This document shows, one piece after another, positions 8,753 through 16,582 of a DNA stretch of 37,149 nt; position 1 is the stretch's first letter, and every line of letters starts with the position of its first letter. The translations under genes and the position numbers were made by a program. The notes under the pieces were generated by a model that worked only from the letters and a program-made list of their open reading frames with translations, was not told the origin of the DNA and searched no databases. Source of the DNA: Thermoplasmata archaeon (GTDB lineage Archaea > Thermoplasmatota > Thermoplasmata > Lutacidiplasmatales > UBA184); NCBI GenBank assembly GCA_022749845.1, contig JAKIWX010000009.1, positions 1-37,149 of the forward strand. Direction: 5' to 3'.

Positions 8753-9234
8753 GCTTCGGCCCGGACCCTCCCGGGGCGGAGCTCCCGTCGGTGCCGAGGC
8801 GAGCGACGCTCGGCCTCCTCCGGGTGTTCCCTCTCCTGATCCTCCTTGTCGGAGTGCCCACGGCGATACTCGACTATCTCGCAGGTGCCGGGGTGCGGTC
8901 GGAGACGAGCGTCTTCACGGTGAGTGTGGGAGGTCTTGCCTTGACCGCCCTGTCCACGGCTCGTTACATCGCGCGGCCCACCGCCGCGTACGGGCCGGTG
9001 GGCCTCGTCCGTTCGATCGTCGCCTTCGGCTACCTCTGGTTGCTGCTCCCGACCGCCTCGGTGCTCCTGCCCGCGGGCTCCCACGTGACGCTCGCGCTCG
9101 ACTACTCTTCCGTCGTCGAGGCGCTGTTCGTCATCCCGGCGCTCCTGTTCGTCACCGCCGTCCTCGTGACGGTCCAGGACCAACGGAACCTCGGCGCGCG
9201 GCTGCGGGTCGACTTCCCGGGCCGCCTCCGCTAG
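8749..9234 (+). CDS. Four-helix integral membrane protein, unknown function
   Basis: The product has 161 residues from GTG 8749, which overlaps the stop of the preceding gene by four bases. It contains about four hydrophobic segments (roughly residues 23-45, 54-70, 85-108 and 121-142) separated by short loops, and ends with a basic tail (RNLGARLRVDFPGRLR). No enzyme or transporter motif is visible. Coupling to the anchored beta-rich protein suggests the two form a membrane complex. Confidence 0.65.
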   Translation: MSFGPDPPGAELPSVPRRATLGLLRVFPLLILLVGVPTAILDYLAGAGVRSETSVFTVSVGGLALTALSTARYIARPTAAYGPVGLVRSIVAFGYLWLLLPTASVLLPAGSHVTLALDYSSVVEALFVIPALLFVTAVLVTVQDQRNLGARLRVDFPGRLR

Positions 9235-9258
9235 GCGACCTTCGGCCCGCCACCCTGC

Positions 9259-9723
9259 CTAGCTGACGGTAGCCGCCTCGATCCGGACGGGCTCCTTCGG
9301 ACGGTCGTTCCGGTCGCGCGGGAGCTTCGAGATCGCATCCGCCACCGCCTGCCCCTCGACGATCTTGCCGAAGATGGCATGTTTTCCATCGAGCCAGGGG
9401 GCCGCCGCGACGGTGATGAAGAACTGGCTCCCGCCGGTGTGCGGTCCGGCGTTCGCCATCGACAGCATTCCCGGTCCCGTGTGCTTGAGGCCCGGCGCGA
9501 ACTCGTCCCGGATGGTGTAGCCCGGTCCTCCCATGCCGGTGCCGTCCGGGTCCCCGCCCTGGATCATGAACCCAGGGATCACCCGGTGGAACGTCACGCC
9601 GTTGTAGAAGCCCTTCTGGACGAGCTTGAGGAAGTTCCCTGCGGTGATGGGGGCCTCCTTCTCGAACACTTCGATCCGGATCGTGCCGTGATTCGTCTTC
9701 AAGCTCACCTTTGGATTCGCCAT
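9259..9723 (-). CDS. Cyclophilin-type peptidyl-prolyl cis-trans isomerase
   Basis: The 154-residue cytoplasmic protein is a minimal cyclophilin domain. It accelerates cis-trans isomerisation of Xaa-Pro bonds and assists protein folding. Active-site elements are all present: [14 protein letters not shown] (residues 45-58, catalytic Arg47 and Gln55), the MANAG turn (89-93), QFFI (100-103) and the HAIFGK segment (115-120). The start is ATG 9723, with a TATA element centred 27 nt upstream (9747-9753), giving a leaderless mRNA. A longer reading to 9930 would cross this promoter and is rejected. It is transcribed divergently from the membrane protein gene at 9866. Confidence 0.95.
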   Translation of the reverse strand: MANPKVSLKTNHGTIRIEVFEKEAPITAGNFLKLVQKGFYNGVTFHRVIPGFMIQGGDPDGTGMGGPGYTIRDEFAPGLKHTGPGMLSMANAGPHTGGSQFFITVAAAPWLDGKHAIFGKIVEGQAVADAISKLPRDRNDRPKEPVRIEAATVS

Positions 9724-9746
9724 CGAGGGCGGACTGCGGCGACGGG

Positions 9747-9753
9747 GTAAAAC
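9747..9753 (-). promoter_or_regulatory. TATA box of the cyclophilin gene
   Basis: GTTTTAC on the minus strand, centred 27 nt before ATG 9723. It fixes the start and implies leaderless translation. Confidence 0.5.
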
Positions 9754-9865
9754 GGCTCGCCTCGCCGGGCTGCCTGACGGTCCCCCATTCGCCGTCGAAG
9801 GCCTCGGGAGCCCCCGCGCGTGTCCGGCGAAGGGTATTAGACCTCGGCTCCGCTCGTAGCGCTCC

Positions 9866-10597
9866 GTGCGAGCGACGAAAGGCGCCCGCGCGTTCTCGCT
9901 CCGTGCCTCGCTGGCGTTCCTTTTCGCCATCCTCCTCCTCGCACCCCTCGTTCCCGTTGGTGCAGCTTCTTCGGGAACTCGAAGCGGAACGAACCCGCCC
10001 GGGACTCCCGGGGGAGGGTTCCTCTACGGAGTGAGCTGGAACGGACGTGCGACCGCCAACGCCACCACGACCGGCAGCGCGCTGACCGTTTCGTTCGGGT
10101 CGACGATCACGATGCAGTTCCACTGGACCAACTCGGGAACGAACGGTCCGCCGGGAGGCGTGAGCGAGGTGGAGTTCCAGGCGTTCCTCTTCGGCTACTC
10201 CTTCCTCACCCGCGCGCTCACCAACAGCCCCGCGCTCACCACCCCCACCGGGGTCACGAACCTCACCTGGGACCCTGGGGCGCTCAACTACATCATCTCG
10301 GGGGTCTACCTCTGTCTCGCCTCGATCTTCGCCCCCAACGGCACCACCCTCTGGTCCGAATCGTTCTACATCAAGGCGAACGCGCCGTACACCGTGGGCG
10401 CCCTCCTGCCGCTCATCCTCCTCGTTCTGCTCGTCTACGAACTCTACTCCGTGCTTACGGTGAGGCCGACCCCGCCGAAGGGCGTGCGGCCGTGGTCTCC
10501 CACCGACGGGACGGAGAAGGGTGCGAAACCCGGCGCCGAGGACGCTGGGAAGGCGGACGCCTCCGGCCCCACGGCCGAGGACGGTAACAAGCCATGA
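9866..10597 (+). CDS. Type I membrane protein with signal peptide, unknown function
   Basis: The product has 243 residues from GTG 9866. It has a signal peptide ([23 protein letters not shown]), an outside domain of about 140 residues with N-x-S/T sites and beta-strand-like stretches ([17 protein letters not shown]), a membrane helix near residues 173-197 ([23 protein letters not shown]) and a charged Ala/Gly/Lys/Glu-rich cytoplasmic tail. A TATTAGAC element near 9834-9840 lies about 29 nt upstream, consistent with a leaderless transcript. The next gene starts within its stop codon (ATGA overlap), so the two form an operon. No family is recognised. Confidence 0.65.
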   Translation: MRATKGARAFSLRASLAFLFAILLLAPLVPVGAASSGTRSGTNPPGTPGGGFLYGVSWNGRATANATTTGSALTVSFGSTITMQFHWTNSGTNGPPGGVSEVEFQAFLFGYSFLTRALTNSPALTTPTGVTNLTWDPGALNYIISGVYLCLASIFAPNGTTLWSESFYIKANAPYTVGALLPLILLVLLVYELYSVLTVRPTPPKGVRPWSPTDGTEKGAKPGAEDAGKADASGPTAEDGNKP

Positions 10598-10815
10598 GCG
10601 CCACGAGCTCGGGCGTCGTGTCGGGGATCATCTTCGGCTTCGCGCTCGTCTTCTTCCTTCAGCAGATCGGCCTTCTCAGCTTGAGCGGCCTCGCCACCGG
10701 CCTTCTCTACCTCCTCCTCTTCGTGGTGGTGTTCGCGGTCCTGTTCGGGCTCATCGGCCACGCGCTGGGGAAGCGGAGAGCGCGCAAGCTCCTACCGCCA
10801 ACCGCCCCAACTTAA
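10594..10815 (+). CDS. Small two-helix membrane protein
   Basis: The 73-residue protein starts at ATG 10594 and overlaps the stop of the preceding gene by four bases. It has two hydrophobic segments (residues about 9-27 and 31-58) and a basic C-terminus (KRRARKLLPP). The tight overlap suggests co-translation and complex formation with the type I membrane protein. The function is unknown. Confidence 0.65.
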   Translation: MSATSSGVVSGIIFGFALVFFLQQIGLLSLSGLATGLLYLLLFVVVFAVLFGLIGHALGKRRARKLLPPTAPT

Positions 10816-10900
10816 CCGCTCGAGCGTGCTACTTAGGGCGTAGAGGAGCACGGGGGCTCGCGCCTCCGCGCGCCTCGAGAGTGGTTCGAGGTATCGCATC

Positions 10901-11413
10901 GTGAATCGTGCACTCACCTCCCTCGGCGCGCTCCTCCTTGCCCTCGGCGTCGTCGGGCTCATCGTGGCGGTCGCGTCGCCGGAGCTTGGCCCGCCGGCCC
11001 TGCTTCTCCTTGCGTCGACGTTTCTCCTCGCGTTCGGTCTGATGCTCACCCTCTACGGGCTCTCCCGCCCCGACCCCGAGGTCACGACGGTCGGCGGCTG
11101 GTTCGGGAGCGCCGAGGAGAACCTCCTGCGCCGCGAGCACGCGGGCGGAGAGCGTCCGCCGGACCGCCGGTACCTGCCCTCCCCGCGGGAGTCGGTCCAC
11201 TGCGTCGGCTGCTACACCATTATTCCCTCGACCGTCCTCCAGTGCCCGCGATGCGCCCGGGCCCGACGCTGCGAGAGCTGCGGCCGACCGCTCTTCTTCC
11301 TCGCGGGGGCGGTGCGCTGCGCACCGTGCATCAAGGACGAGGTCTACTGCTCCTGCCCGCGCCTCGCGCACCACTCGGCCGGCCCCGGGCGGCGGCGGCC
11401 CGCAGGAGCCTAG
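10901..11413 (+). CDS. Membrane protein with C-terminal double zinc-ribbon
   Basis: The 170-residue protein starts at GTG 10901. Two membrane helices occupy about residues 5-27 and 31-53. The cytoplasmic part holds a chain of cysteine pairs: CVGC (residue about 101), CPRC, CESC, CAPC and CSC. This is enough for two treble-clef or zinc-ribbon knuckles, as seen in many archaeal membrane-bound ribbon proteins. Such modules bind protein partners or nucleic acid; the partner is unknown. The next gene, RNase HI, begins four bases after its stop, so the two are probably co-transcribed. Confidence 0.7.
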   Translation: MNRALTSLGALLLALGVVGLIVAVASPELGPPALLLLASTFLLAFGLMLTLYGLSRPDPEVTTVGGWFGSAEENLLRREHAGGERPPDRRYLPSPRESVHCVGCYTIIPSTVLQCPRCARARRCESCGRPLFFLAGAVRCAPCIKDEVYCSCPRLAHHSAGPGRRRPAGA

Positions 11414-11417
11414 CCCC

Positions 11418-11954
11418 TTGAGCGCTCCGGAGAGTAGGCTCCCGCGCGGGACCGTGCTCTACCCTGGGGTCGTGGATGTCCACTTCGACGGCGCGTGCAA
11501 CCCGGCGCGGGGCGGGGGCATCGCGACCTACGGCTTCACCATCGAAGGGGAGCGGCTGCGGTACGAAGAGCGGGGCCTCGCAGTACGTCCAGGGGCGGCC
11601 CACGCCACGAACAACGTCGCCGAGTACACGGGGGCCATCCGGGCCCTCGAATGGCTGCGCTCGAGGGGGTTCCGCGGCGCCGTGATCCTCCGCGGCGACA
11701 GCCAGCTCGTGATCCGCCAGATGAACGGCGAGTACGCGATCCGGAAGGAGCACCTCAAGGCGTACCACGAGCACCTGAGTGCGCTCGCCCGCCAGTTCGT
11801 CGAGGTGAGCTTCCGCTGGGTACCTCGCGAAGAGAACACCCGGGCGGACGAGCTTACGAAGCTCGCGCTCGAGGAGGCTCGCGCGGAAGCCGCGGGGGTC
11901 TCCCCGAGCGCGGACTTGGGTCGCGAGGAACCCGCGGCAGGCCACGAAGGGTAG
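11418..11954 (+). CDS. Ribonuclease HI family protein
   Basis: The 178-residue product carries the complete RNase H active site: D24 in VDVHFDGACNP, E69 in NNVAEYTG, D94 in LRGDSQLV and D144 in NTRADELT. The NPARGGG and AEYTGAI segments fit archaeal/bacterial short RNase HI, which degrades the RNA strand of RNA-DNA hybrids using two metal ions. The start used is TTG 11418, four bases after the upstream stop. An in-frame GTG at 11472, which would begin just before the first beta-strand, is also plausible. The last 30 residues are an Ala/Glu-rich tail outside the fold. Confidence 0.9.
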   Translation: MSAPESRLPRGTVLYPGVVDVHFDGACNPARGGGIATYGFTIEGERLRYEERGLAVRPGAAHATNNVAEYTGAIRALEWLRSRGFRGAVILRGDSQLVIRQMNGEYAIRKEHLKAYHEHLSALARQFVEVSFRWVPREENTRADELTKLALEEARAEAAGVSPSADLGREEPAAGHEG

Positions 11955-11975
11955 TCGGGTCGGCGCTCGACCGCG

Positions 11976-12197
11976 CTACGCCCACCGAACCGTGTAGACG
12001 AGGGTGCGGCCTTCCATGGCCGCGCGCGCTCGAGCAGAGTCGACGTACGTGGCGAACGCTGCGGCGGCGGAGGGGCTCAGATGCGGCCGGACACCGATGC
12101 CCCTGGGGGTGGCGGACCCGAGTAGGAACCGTTCCGCGGGGCCCGTGGGCCGGGGGAGCGTCGCCTCGGGGATGGGAGGTCGCGCTCCCCGGTTCAC
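11976..12197 (-). CDS. Small protein, second gene of a two-gene operon
   Basis: The 73-residue protein starts at GTG 12197, which overlaps the TGA stop of the upstream small gene (GTGA). This overlap is the main reason to call both real. The sequence is Pro/Arg/Ala-rich at the N-terminus, then predicted helical (SPSAAAAFATYVDSARARAAMEG), and ends in a strand (RTLVYTVRW). No family is recognised. It converges on RNase HI, with 21 bases between the stops. Confidence 0.5.
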   Translation of the reverse strand: MNRGARPPIPEATLPRPTGPAERFLLGSATPRGIGVRPHLSPSAAAAFATYVDSARARAAMEGRTLVYTVRWA

Positions 12198-12367
12198 TCG
12201 CCCGAGCCTCCGTCCAGGGAGTTGGCCTCGAGCTCCCCGGGTCCGAAGGCGAGTTCGGGCGGAATGTAGGCGATCGGCATCGAAGGTTCGAAGGTCGGGT
12301 GCTCGGGCGCGCCCAGCCCGGCGAGGAAGATCGGATTCTCCTCCGAAGGAGCCACGGTCGCTTCCAA
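12194..12367 (-). CDS. Very small acidic protein, first gene of the operon
   Basis: Reading from TTG 12367 gives 57 residues; GTG 12355 would give 53. The product contains NPIFLAGLGAPEHPTF and MPIAYIPPELAFGPGELEA, then an acidic Gly/Ser end. Third codon positions are almost all G or C, as in neighbouring genes. The stop overlaps the start of the next gene by four bases. A TATA-like TTTATG at 12388-12393 lies about 23-25 nt upstream of TTG 12367. An in-frame stop lies just upstream, so the gene cannot be longer. The function is unknown. Confidence 0.5.
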   Translation of the reverse strand: MEATVAPSEENPIFLAGLGAPEHPTFEPSMPIAYIPPELAFGPGELEANSLDGGSGE

Positions 12368-12387
12368 TTTGTCAGACGCATGTCATA

Positions 12388-12393
12388 CATAAA
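12388..12393 (-). promoter_or_regulatory. TATA box of the small-protein operon
   Basis: TTTATG on the minus strand lies inside an AT-rich island in an otherwise GC-rich stretch, 21-26 nt before TTG 12367. Bases 12394-12563, between this promoter and the cysteine-rich gene, show no other feature. Confidence 0.4.
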
Positions 12394-12563
12394 GCTCCTC
12401 TTTCGAGTCGAAACGGAGGGGTCCGCTGCGCGTTCTCGACGTGAGAAAGGGGCGGACGAACGGCGGACACACCCCCCCATTTCCTGTGGAATCTCGGCGG
12501 CCGACGACAGCCCTCCGGATTCGGCCGGTAGGCTCAAGTGGTCGCTCCGGTCGGCCCACGCGG

Positions 12564-12803
12564 ATGACCGCCGACCACGACTGCAGGTTCTGCGCCTGCG
12601 TGAAGTGTTACCCGTGGGAGGAGGGCGTGCACAACTTCAAGCACAAGGGCAACACCGTGCGCTGCTCCTGCGACGCGTGCCCGGCGGAGAAGCCGTACTA
12701 TCCAACCGTGGGGGATTCCGGGACCTCCGTCCTCCCGACTCCGGCCCCTGGTACGCCACCGGTATCGCCCGCGAAGCCAGCCGGCGAGGCGCCGATCACC
12801 TAG
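12564..12803 (+). CDS. Cysteine-rich zinc-binding mini-protein
   Basis: The 79-residue protein starts at ATG 12564; the open frame extends upstream but with no coding features. Two cysteine clusters, CRFCACVKC (residues 7-15) and CSCDAC (residues about 34-39), frame a His/Lys/Asn loop (EGVHNFKHKGNTVR). The spacing suits one or two zinc knuckles. The C-terminal 35 residues are Pro/Ala-rich and disordered-looking. The stop codon overlaps the stop of the opposite-strand gene (CTAG, 12800-12803). No family is recognised; nucleic-acid or protein binding is plausible. Confidence 0.6.
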   Translation: MTADHDCRFCACVKCYPWEEGVHNFKHKGNTVRCSCDACPAEKPYYPTVGDSGTSVLPTPAPGTPPVSPAKPAGEAPIT

Positions 12804-13720
12804 CGTTCACCCGCGACGGATGGCGGCGCGTACCCGCATTCCCCTAGAGTCGAGGCGCGCGTGAGCGGTGTGCCCGGCCGCGGAACGCCGTGCAGGAAGT
12901 ACGCGTACTCGATATCGGGAGGGAACTCCGACCGGCTCCCGAGGTACTGGCCCTCGCGTCCGAAGTAGTTCCGACACGCTCGTGCTTCGGTCGGCGCGCA
13001 CGGGTCGCAGATCTCGGGGTTCTCCGCGTCCGCCCCAGGGTCCGAGGCCATCTCCAGGAGCTGGTGGCCCAAGGCGAGCGCGAAGCTGTCGCTCGGATCG
13101 TCGAGACGAAGCCCGGAGCCTCGCACGTTCAGGAAGAGGTACGGGAGGCGTGCCGAGGCGTGGTACCCGCGCGCCCCCGACGAGCCCTCCGCGTCGCTGT
13201 TCACGACCGAGGGAGGCGCGAGCACCACGCACCCGGCGGCCTCGGGCGTGGTAGCCACAACCCGGTTGACCCACTCGGCGACCTGGGAGTCGCAGAAGCG
13301 GTTCGAGGCGAGAGCGACTGCCATCTCGTGGACCACGGGCGCAGGCGTCAACTCGACCTTGACGAAGGGGGCGAGGTAGCGTTCCAGCAACGGCGCTACC
13401 CGCGTTAGGTAGAGGGCGATCTGCTCCGTGTCTTCGGGTCCAACCGCGAAAGGCCCCTTGCGGGTTTGGAAGGTGGGGCGTAGGACGAGAAGGGAGCCCA
13501 CGAGTCCCTTGGAGACAGGTTCGCTCCGGAGTCGAGGAAGCTTCCCGTGTGCGAGTGCGTCGCGCAGCAGGTAGCGCATCGAAGGGTCGGAGCCGTCGAG
13601 GATGCTGCGGAAGCCCTCGACCGGTTCGCTCGGCGGAAGGAGGTCCGGTACGGTGCGCTGGAGGAAGCGAGCGGTCTTCAGGAACCGGGTCTGACACGGG
13701 CCCGGCGCGAGAAGGTCCAC
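12800..13720 (-). CDS. Zincin-like putative metallopeptidase homologue, catalytic Glu replaced
   Basis: The 306-residue protein is the last gene of a minus-strand operon, starting three bases after the VKOR gene. Residues 186-241 contain GYH, then PYLFLNV, H219-Q-L-L-E223-M-A-S-D227-P and EICDPC (236-241). This order resembles a bacterial putative zinc-peptidase family with YHS..., HELxEAxTDP and EIxDxC, where His, Glu and Asp bind zinc. Here the Glu directly after the His, the usual general base, is Gln, so hydrolysis is doubtful. The segment 238-249 has three cysteines, and there are others, which fits a thiol-linked role. No signal peptide is visible. Co-transcription with VKOR and DUF929 suggests a part in oxidative folding or its quality control. 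The family match was made by eye. Confidence 0.55.
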   Translation of the reverse strand: MDLLAPGPCQTRFLKTARFLQRTVPDLLPPSEPVEGFRSILDGSDPSMRYLLRDALAHGKLPRLRSEPVSKGLVGSLLVLRPTFQTRKGPFAVGPEDTEQIALYLTRVAPLLERYLAPFVKVELTPAPVVHEMAVALASNRFCDSQVAEWVNRVVATTPEAAGCVVLAPPSVVNSDAEGSSGARGYHASARLPYLFLNVRGSGLRLDDPSDSFALALGHQLLEMASDPGADAENPEICDPCAPTEARACRNYFGREGQYLGSRSEFPPDIEYAYFLHGVPRPGTPLTRASTLGECGYAPPSVAGER

Positions 13721-13723
13721 GCC

Positions 13724-14176
13724 CTACTCCGGCGTCTCGACCCGCGCGAGCCGCAGGCGCGTGAGCAGCAGGGCGAGGAGGAGAATGGACGCGTTCGAAA
13801 GGTAGGCGCCGAGGCAGATCGGGCAGAGGGCGTGGATGATGTCGAGCTCCACGTAGCCGAGGTAGAGGGAGACCCCGAGCCCGACCCCCGAGAGGAGCAA
13901 CACGGCCCCCAACAGGCGTGCGTCGAAGGTGGCTAAGAGCGGGAGGTCGAGCGCGAGGAGGACGAGAAATCCGCCGAGCCCGATGGACCAATCGGGCAGC
14001 GGGCCGATCGAAGTGTGGCCGCTCTGGTCGACCGCTCCGCAAGAGAAGAACGCCGAAACGGAGCAGCTCGATTGGAGCGCGGGGTCGAGCACCTCCGCCG
14101 TGGCGTAGAGGGAGAAGCCAATACCGGCAAGGATGCTTACGAGTAGGAGGCGGTGGAGGAGGCGTGCATCTACCAA
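13724..14176 (-). CDS. VKOR-family thiol oxidoreductase (DsbB-like)
   Basis: The 150-residue membrane protein has four hydrophobic helices (about 8-28, 64-83, 88-108 and 112-139). It carries the two redox cysteine pairs of the VKOR family: a loop pair C38/C46 and the active CPIC (C118/C121) next to the quinone site. Ser/Asp-Trp-Ser (DWSIGLGG, residues 62-69) also fits. Such proteins reoxidise a thioredoxin-like partner by passing electrons to a quinone, which drives disulfide formation outside the membrane. The partner is probably the DUF929 protein encoded immediately upstream; the genes are nine bases apart. The start ATG 14176 gives the first helix directly. Confidence 0.9.
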   Translation of the reverse strand: MVDARLLHRLLLVSILAGIGFSLYATAEVLDPALQSSCSVSAFFSCGAVDQSGHTSIGPLPDWSIGLGGFLVLLALDLPLLATFDARLLGAVLLLSGVGLGVSLYLGYVELDIIHALCPICLGAYLSNASILLLALLLTRLRLARVETPE

Positions 14177-14185
14177 CGGCGCCTC

Positions 14186-15349
14186 CTAGCTGATCTGACC
14201 CAGGAACGCTTGGACCTCGGAGTCGCTACTGACCGACTGCGGCGGCGTGATGTTCGAGAGCTGGCAGGCCTTCGCGAAGTACGCCTCGAACTGAATCTGC
14301 GCTGCGTGCACGGCGGCATAGACGGAGCCTTGTCCGCTCGCGATGTCCTGCGCGACCACCTGCGGGTTGAGCGGCGTACCGCTCCCGGACTGCTGACCTG
14401 GCGCCGTCGTCAGCTGCGACGGGTCCACGAGGGTGCCGACGTGGAAGTAGATGCCGTCCACCACGACGAACGGGATGTTGCCTGCTTGGTCGTACGCCTG
14501 GACGTAGGCGTTCTCCTTGGCCGAGAGTGCGGGCTCGGAGATCGCGCTCGGGTTGGAGCCCTCCTTCGAGTCCCAGCTCAGGTAGTTGCTGCTGAAGCTA
14601 GACGCGTCTAGCCGGATCTCGGGAGTGCTCGGGAAAGTGTCCGACGGATTCGAGGTTCCGTACGGCGCATTCGACAAGGTGCCGAACGCCTTCAGGGCAC
14701 CGGCGAGCGCCCAACTCGTCGCCGAGCAGTACGGGCAGGCGATCGAGCCAAGGAAGAAGACGACAGGGTGGTTGGAGTCGGTCCACTGGGCATTCGGCGC
14801 CGCGCTCCAGCTGCCCGGCTCGGAACGGATGTTCGGAGAGAGGACCGGAATGCCTGCTTCGAGGGCGATTAGCGCGACGCTGCCCGAGATCACGAGGCCG
14901 AGGACGACCCCAACGGCCACGACCTTGCGCAGGCTCGCAATGTCGCGGAGGGAGCCCCCGATGACGAAGCCGGCCCCCAGGAAGACGGCGCCAGCTACGA
15001 TCACACCGACCGTGTACGGAACTACCGGCAGCAGCGTCCTCACGATCGGTTCTGCCAGCGCGATCAGCGTCCAGATCACGCCGATGAGGAGCAGTACGAT
15101 GCCGAGGGGGAGAAGGCGAGCGGGCCAACGCGGGTGGGCAGCGTCCTCCTCCGGGTCCTGAGCGCTCCGGTCCCCGGAGCGTCCCGATTGCCGTCGCTTG
15201 GACTTGCGCTCAAGGTAGAGCGCCTTGAGGGCCCGTCCTGGAGTGCCGGCGCTCACCTCAGTGCGGAACTCGACCTTCGGATCCTCGGCGATTGCCTCCC
15301 AGTCGTAGCCCTTGGCCCGGAGTCGTTCGACACGATTCCAGTCCGTCAT
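14186..15349 (-). CDS. DUF929 thioredoxin-like membrane protein (DsbA-like partner of VKOR)
   Basis: The 387-residue product begins with a cytoplasmic region of about 75 residues that looks like a small helical DNA- or protein-binding domain (WNRVERLRAKGYDWEAIAEDP) and a basic linker. Three or four membrane helices follow (about 79-100, 109-132 and 143-165). The outside domain, residues 190-387, has a thioredoxin-type first strand and active site: VVFFLGSIACPYCSATSW with C205/C208. It also has a later NIPFVVVDG segment containing the cis-Pro position. This is the DUF929 layout known from archaea. The likely job is to oxidise substrate thiols, with VKOR as its recycler. It is first in the three-gene operon. 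Confidence 0.85.
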   Translation of the reverse strand: MTDWNRVERLRAKGYDWEAIAEDPKVEFRTEVSAGTPGRALKALYLERKSKRRQSGRSGDRSAQDPEEDAAHPRWPARLLPLGIVLLLIGVIWTLIALAEPIVRTLLPVVPYTVGVIVAGAVFLGAGFVIGGSLRDIASLRKVVAVGVVLGLVISGSVALIALEAGIPVLSPNIRSEPGSWSAAPNAQWTDSNHPVVFFLGSIACPYCSATSWALAGALKAFGTLSNAPYGTSNPSDTFPSTPEIRLDASSFSSNYLSWDSKEGSNPSAISEPALSAKENAYVQAYDQAGNIPFVVVDGIYFHVGTLVDPSQLTTAPGQQSGSGTPLNPQVVAQDIASGQGSVYAAVHAAQIQFEAYFAKACQLSNITPPQSVSSDSEVQAFLGQIS

Positions 15350-15420
15350 GCTCAGATTCGTTGGGAGAAGCCGACTAGTTGACTAAAGGGTTTAGGGCCG
15401 ACCGGTCGCTCGCGGGCTGG

Positions 15421-16293
15421 TCAGACGCGCACTCCTACCTCGAGCCGAGAGAGCTCTCCCTCCAGGGCAGGCTCGGTGAGGATTGACGAGAGTTCGCGTA
15501 GCCGTCCGTCTCGCTCTCGCCACCTTTCCCGTTTCCATCGTTGCAGGCGACGGGACCCATTGTCCGCCAAGTTTCTGGCAAGGAGCAGCTCTAGGTCGTG
15601 CAGCTTCCCAATCGATAGGAGCAACCTGCGCGTGCGAGCTGGGTACGCGGTTGAGCCCTCGAAGACTCCCGAGTCGCGCAGGATGCGCATGCCCCTCACA
15701 TACTTCCGGAGCCGATGGAAATTCACCACCGTGGGACGAGCGCGGGTTCGTTGGAGCGCGGTCCGAATCTGGTCGCGGAGTTCGGCGGCGGTCCGGGCGA
15801 AGCGCTTGGCCCATCTTGTCTGGAGGTGCGACGGGAGGATTCTCTCGAGGAGAAACTTGAGGCCGCGAATCCTGCCTTCCCTCACGAGCACTCTCGCAAC
15901 CCTCGCCAGCAGCTCACGCCCACGCCGGGCCCGTGCGCTCAGGCGAGCGCGCCACTCCGCGAGGCTACCTGCCCCGGGCGCCTTCTGCGCGACCCAGTAA
16001 TCGACCTGGGTCCGCGCGACGTCGATGTCCCGAACCTTCCCGCACGCTCGAGCGAAGATCCCTAGCTCGGCGTGCAGCGCCCGCCCGAGCGCGCGGTCCT
16101 CCGGTCGAAGGAGCTCCCTCCATGGACGGAACCCGACCCGGAAGCGTCTAAGATCGCGATGGAGTTCGTGGAGCTCCCCCACCCGGATATCGTCGCGCCG
16201 CACTAGACGGTCGAGCGACGCAGCGAGCTGTCTCGAGAGTTGGATCAGTTGGGCGCGTGCAACGGAAGCAGATCGCTTTCGGGACGCTCGCAT
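15421..16293 (-). CDS. CHAD-domain protein (polyphosphate-binding type)
   Basis: The 290-residue cytoplasmic protein is all-helical and very basic. It shows both halves of a CHAD domain: HELHRDLRRFRVGFRPWREL ... ARACGKVRDIDV (about residues 40-95) and FHRLRKYVRGMRIL ... SIGKLHDLELL (about 190-235). The conserved His, Arg and Lys residues line a surface known to bind inorganic polyphosphate. No CYTH triphosphatase domain is attached. The start ATG 16293 is preferred over ATG 16317 because GGAAGGAGAG lies just upstream of it. A TATA-like TCTTTACA near 16350 would start transcription before either ATG. The gene diverges from fhs; bases 16318-16582 show nothing recognisable. Confidence 0.85.
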   Translation of the reverse strand: MRASRKRSASVARAQLIQLSRQLAASLDRLVRRDDIRVGELHELHRDLRRFRVGFRPWRELLRPEDRALGRALHAELGIFARACGKVRDIDVARTQVDYWVAQKAPGAGSLAEWRARLSARARRGRELLARVARVLVREGRIRGLKFLLERILPSHLQTRWAKRFARTAAELRDQIRTALQRTRARPTVVNFHRLRKYVRGMRILRDSGVFEGSTAYPARTRRLLLSIGKLHDLELLLARNLADNGSRRLQRWKRERWRERDGRLRELSSILTEPALEGELSRLEVGVRV

Positions 16294-16582
16294 CCTTCTC
16301 TCCTTCCCGCGTCCCATGTTCGGCGACCGCCAACGGGAATCCCAGGCTTGTAAAGAGCCGCCCGTGGCGCGTTGCCACGAATTGACCCCGTGGGAGGACT
16401 CCCTCGCCCCGGCTTCCTCGTTCGCTAGCCACGGTGAAAGCCAACAGGAACTCGGACCACCAGGGAGAATCGGCGCTAGGCGCGAAGAGTTGAAGCGCCA
16501 CTCGCCTTGGAGGGATCAGGTCTCGAGTTGAGAGCAATCCTTCTCGCGCCGCACGGCAACGACCAGTCGCAGGGGTGAGGAA

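Noticed and set aside
12281-12295. GGTTCGAA resembling a tRNA T-loop
   Set aside because: No acceptor or anticodon stem can be built around it, and it lies within the coding frame of the small minus-strand gene.
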